From Rubrobacter sp. (GTDB lineage Bacteria; Actinomycetota; Rubrobacteria; Rubrobacterales; Rubrobacteraceae): a stretch of 15,937 nucleotides of DNA. The notes beneath the pieces are model-generated. The model worked only from the letters and a program-made list of their open reading frames with translations. It did no database searches and was not told the origin of the DNA. The position numbers and the translations under genes are program-made. The stretch covers positions 4,290 to 20,226 of the forward strand of contig JADDPU010000097.1 in the NCBI GenBank assembly GCA_016781725.1, given 5' to 3'. Positions 14,210 to 15,937 of the stretch are shown here, piece by piece (positions within the stretch are counted from its first letter, which is position 1; each line of letters opens with the position of its first letter).

Positions 14210-15223
14210 GTGAGCCGGGAGTCAAGGGACGAGAAGCTGCGGGATCTCATGCGGGAGCGCGGGCTGGGAGCTCTCCTCCTCCGCCGGCCTGCGAACTTCG
14301 CCTGGTACACCGGCGGCGCGGACAACAGGGTGGACCGCGGGGACCCTCTGGGCGTCGCGGGCATCCTGTGCACCACCGGGTCCACGTACGTCCTCACCGA
14401 CAACATCGAGGCGCCTCGCATGCGGGACGAGCAAACCCCGGAGATGGAGATCGCCGAGCACCCGTGGCACGAAGGTCCGGCGGCGCTGTTGGAGGAGCTC
14501 ACCGGTGGCGCGCGTGTCGGAGCGGACTTCCCTTCCGAGCTCGGCCCGGATCTCTCGGCGGAGGTAGCGCCCCTGCGCTACGTCCTGGATGCCGCCGCCG
14601 TCGAACGCTACCGCCGTCTGGGCGCCGACGCGGCCGAAGCGGTCTCGGAGGCGGCTGCCTCCCTTGGGCCAGAGGCCGACGAGAGGGAGGCAGCGGCGGA
14701 GCTTGCGGCGGCCTGCCGCAGGAGGGGGATGTTCTCCCCCGTGTTGCTCGCCGCCTCCGCGGCGCGCCTCGCGCGCTACCGTCATCCCATCCCGCGGGGA
14801 GGGCCCCTCGGAGGCCGGGCCATGCTCGTAGTCTGCGCCGAGCGCGGCGGCCTCTTCGCCAACCTCACGCGCATCATAGATTTCGAAGAACCGGACCCCG
14901 GGACGGCCCACGGGCAGGAGGCGTGCGCGGAGATCCTGCGCCGCATGAGGGAGGAGGCGACCCGCCCGGGGCGCACCCTGGCCGAGGCGTTCGAGGACTG
15001 CCGACGCTTCTACGCCGAGGCGGGGTTCCCTGAGGGCTGGAGGGGTCACCACCAGGGGGGCACGACGGGGTACGCCTCGCGCGAGGTCGTCGCGACCCCC
15101 GATGCCCGCCAGGAGATACGGGCCGGGCAGGCGTTCGCCTGGAACCCGTCGCTGGAGGGCGCCAAAGCCGAAGAGACCTTCGTGCTCCTGGAGAACGGGC
15201 CCGAGGTCTTGACCCGCTCCTAG
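14210..15223 (+). CDS. M24 'pita-bread' protein of the creatinase/aminopeptidase P fold, metal site degenerate
   Basis: The 337-residue cytoplasmic protein resembles M24 proteins: a creatinase-like N-terminal domain (LLLRRPANFAWYTGGADNRVD, read in part, then TDNIEAPRM) and a C-terminal domain ending in GHHQGGTTGY, AFAWNPSLEGAKAEETF and LLENGPEVLT. Active M24 peptidases bind two metals through two Asp, a His and two Glu. Here the Asp positions read VVCAERGG (209-211) and ANLTR (Asn218); His280/281, Glu316 and Glu321 remain. It is therefore unlikely to be a normal dinuclear Xaa-Pro peptidase and may be a metal-free hydrolase like creatinase, or a binding protein. I recall similar proteins near sugar-utilisation genes, function unknown. 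GTG at 14210 has GGGAGGGA at 14197-14204. It lies 37 bases after the GH43 gene, probably in the same operon and before the terminator hairpin. Confidence 0.75.
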   Translation: MSRESRDEKLRDLMRERGLGALLLRRPANFAWYTGGADNRVDRGDPLGVAGILCTTGSTYVLTDNIEAPRMRDEQTPEMEIAEHPWHEGPAALLEELTGGARVGADFPSELGPDLSAEVAPLRYVLDAAAVERYRRLGADAAEAVSEAAASLGPEADEREAAAELAAACRRRGMFSPVLLAASAARLARYRHPIPRGGPLGGRAMLVVCAERGGLFANLTRIIDFEEPDPGTAHGQEACAEILRRMREEATRPGRTLAEAFEDCRRFYAEAGFPEGWRGHHQGGTTGYASREVVATPDARQEIRAGQAFAWNPSLEGAKAEETFVLLENGPEVLTRS

Positions 15224-15241
15224 CCCGCCCGTACGCCCTCA

Positions 15242-15275
15242 AAAGCCGCAGCTCTCGCCGTTTAGGAGCGGCTTT
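15242..15275 (+). terminator. Hairpin terminator after the M24-like gene
   Basis: AAAGCCGC (15242-15249) pairs perfectly with GCGGCTTT (15268-15275) around an 18-nt loop, beginning 18 bases after the stop at 15223. The T run is only three long, so termination may be partial. On the other strand the stem ends in TTTT, but no gene is seen reading leftward. The hairpin overlaps the candidate promoter of the next gene. Confidence 0.55.
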
Positions 15276-15285
15276 CGCCGGGTAC
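15260..15285 (+). promoter_or_regulatory. SigB/SigF-type stress promoter for the DJ-1/PfpI gene
   Basis: GTTT at 15260-15263, a 16-bp spacer and GGGTAC at 15280-15285 match the -35/-10 pattern of SigB/SigF-family promoters (GTTT-N14-17-GGGTAC/T in Streptomyces and Mycobacterium). Transcription from about 15292 would leave a leader of about 30 nt containing GGAAGGAG (15307-15314) before ATG 15322. In Bacillus the related protein YfkM is SigB-controlled, which fits. TACCC at 15283-15287 is mirrored by GGGTA at 15294-15298. Confidence 0.6.
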
Positions 15286-15321
15286 CCCGAAAAGGGTAGA
15301 TCCGACGGAAGGAGCAGACCC

Positions 15322-15897
15322 ATGGCTAACGAGTTGCGGGGCAAAAAGATAGCCATCCTCATAGCCCCGGTCGGCAGCGAGCAGGCCGAGTTCGTCCAGC
15401 CCAAGCAGGCAGTCGAGGAAGCCGGCGCGACAGTAGATGTGGTCGGCCTCCAGACCGGCGAGGCCCAGACCATGAACAGCGACGTCAACCCCGGCGAGAC
15501 GTTCACGGTGGAAAAGGAGGTCTCCGAGGTCTCCGCTGACGAGTACGACGGCCTGATCGTGCCAGGCGGCACCGTGGGGGCTGACACTTTGCGCGCCAGC
15601 CCCGAGGCGGTAGGCTTCGTGCGCGCCTTCTTCGAGCAGGCCAAGCCGGTCGGCGTGATCTGCCACGGTCCCTGGACGCTGGTCGAGGCCGACGTGGTGA
15701 AGGGCCGCACGCTGACCTCCTACCCAAGCCTCCAGACCGATATCCGCAACGCGGGCGGCACCTGGGTGGACGAGGAGGTAGTCACGGACCAGGGCCTCGT
15801 CACGAGCCGCAACCCCGACGACCTTCCGGCGTTCTGCGCCAAGATCGTCGAGGAGTTCGCCGAGGGCCGGCACGAGGAGCAAGCCAGGAGCGCCTAG
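15322..15897 (+). CDS. DJ-1/PfpI family stress protein (YhbO/YfkM-like)
   Basis: The 191-residue cytoplasmic protein is a single DJ-1/PfpI domain, like E. coli YhbO and Bacillus YfkM. Markers are KKIAILIAPVGSEQAEF with conserved Glu20, YDGLIVPGG near residue 76, and the nucleophile elbow VICHGPWTLVEA with Cys114 and His115. TSYPSLQTDIRNAGGTWVD and a C-terminal RNPDDLPAF segment follow. Members have been described as proteases, glyoxalase III-type enzymes or deglycases; which applies is disputed, but a role in stress or carbonyl damage is common. ATG 15322 follows GGAAGGAG by seven bases. A terminator hairpin separates it from the sugar operon, and its own stress-type promoter precedes it, so it is probably an independent unit rather than part of the sugar pathway. 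Confidence 0.93.
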   Translation: MANELRGKKIAILIAPVGSEQAEFVQPKQAVEEAGATVDVVGLQTGEAQTMNSDVNPGETFTVEKEVSEVSADEYDGLIVPGGTVGADTLRASPEAVGFVRAFFEQAKPVGVICHGPWTLVEADVVKGRTLTSYPSLQTDIRNAGGTWVDEEVVTDQGLVTSRNPDDLPAFCAKIVEEFAEGRHEEQARSA

Positions 15898-15937
15898 AGA
15901 CCCGACGCCAGTTCTACGGCTCTTACTCGGGACACGG

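Noticed and set aside
1..15937. CRISPR array, tRNA/rRNA genes, insertion sequences, phage or defence genes
   Set aside because: I saw no regularly spaced repeats, no tRNA-like cloverleaf, no transposase or integrase motifs and no terminal inverted repeats. The 14-bp repeat pair at 4283/4392 is the only notable direct repeat.
15898..15937. Trailing 40 bases after the DJ-1/PfpI stop
   Set aside because: No gene, hairpin or promoter could be supported in this short end segment.

Overview
The window is GC-rich (I estimate mid to high 60s percent), and every convincing gene lies on the + strand. Many starts overlap the preceding stop codon, and GTG or TTG starts are common. The signal peptides are of actinobacterial type. 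Isoleucine codon ATA is used unusually often for such a GC-rich genome. Together these suggest a GC-rich actinobacterium, perhaps Rubrobacter or a relative. That placement is inference; no rRNA or other taxonomic marker is present.

Layout. (1) Bases 1-4200: the 3' end of a GH43-type glycosidase with a C-terminal lectin-like domain, then a cytoplasmic GH51 alpha-L-arabinofuranosidase overlapping a cytoplasmic GH127 beta-L-arabinofuranosidase. (2) Bases 4201-4420: the only sizeable intergenic region, with a 23-nt perfect palindrome, a 14-bp direct repeat, and an AT-rich patch carrying a candidate promoter and two TTAACGTT boxes. (3) Bases 4421-9918: a CUT1-type sugar ABC importer (lipoprotein binding protein and two permeases, no ATPase) followed by a large secreted three-domain GH43 enzyme. 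(4) Bases 9976-14172: a 26-codon small ORF overlapping galT, then galE, galK and a GH43 lipoprotein. (5) Bases 14210-15223: an M24 'pita-bread' protein that appears to lack the two metal-binding aspartates. (6) Bases 15224-15897: a terminator hairpin with an embedded SigB/SigF-like promoter, then a DJ-1/PfpI stress protein.

How the genes fit together. Exported GH43 enzymes would trim arabinose-containing plant polymers outside the cell. The importer would take up the resulting oligosaccharides. GH51 and GH127 would release alpha- and beta-linked L-arabinofuranose in the cytoplasm, and GalK, GalT and GalE would process galactose by the Leloir pathway. Pairing alpha- and beta-arabinofuranosidases with galactose catabolism fits arabinogalactan, or the glycans of plant hydroxyproline-rich glycoproteins (extensin, AGP). 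The substrate is not proven by sequence, and no beta-galactosidase or arabinose isomerase/kinase is present here.

Points most worth a second look: the small ORF fused by overlap to galT, which resembles the N-terminal segment of longer actinobacterial GalT proteins; the metal-site-deficient M24 protein in a sugar operon; the terminator/stress-promoter overlap before the DJ-1 gene; and the repeat-rich control region at 4201-4420.
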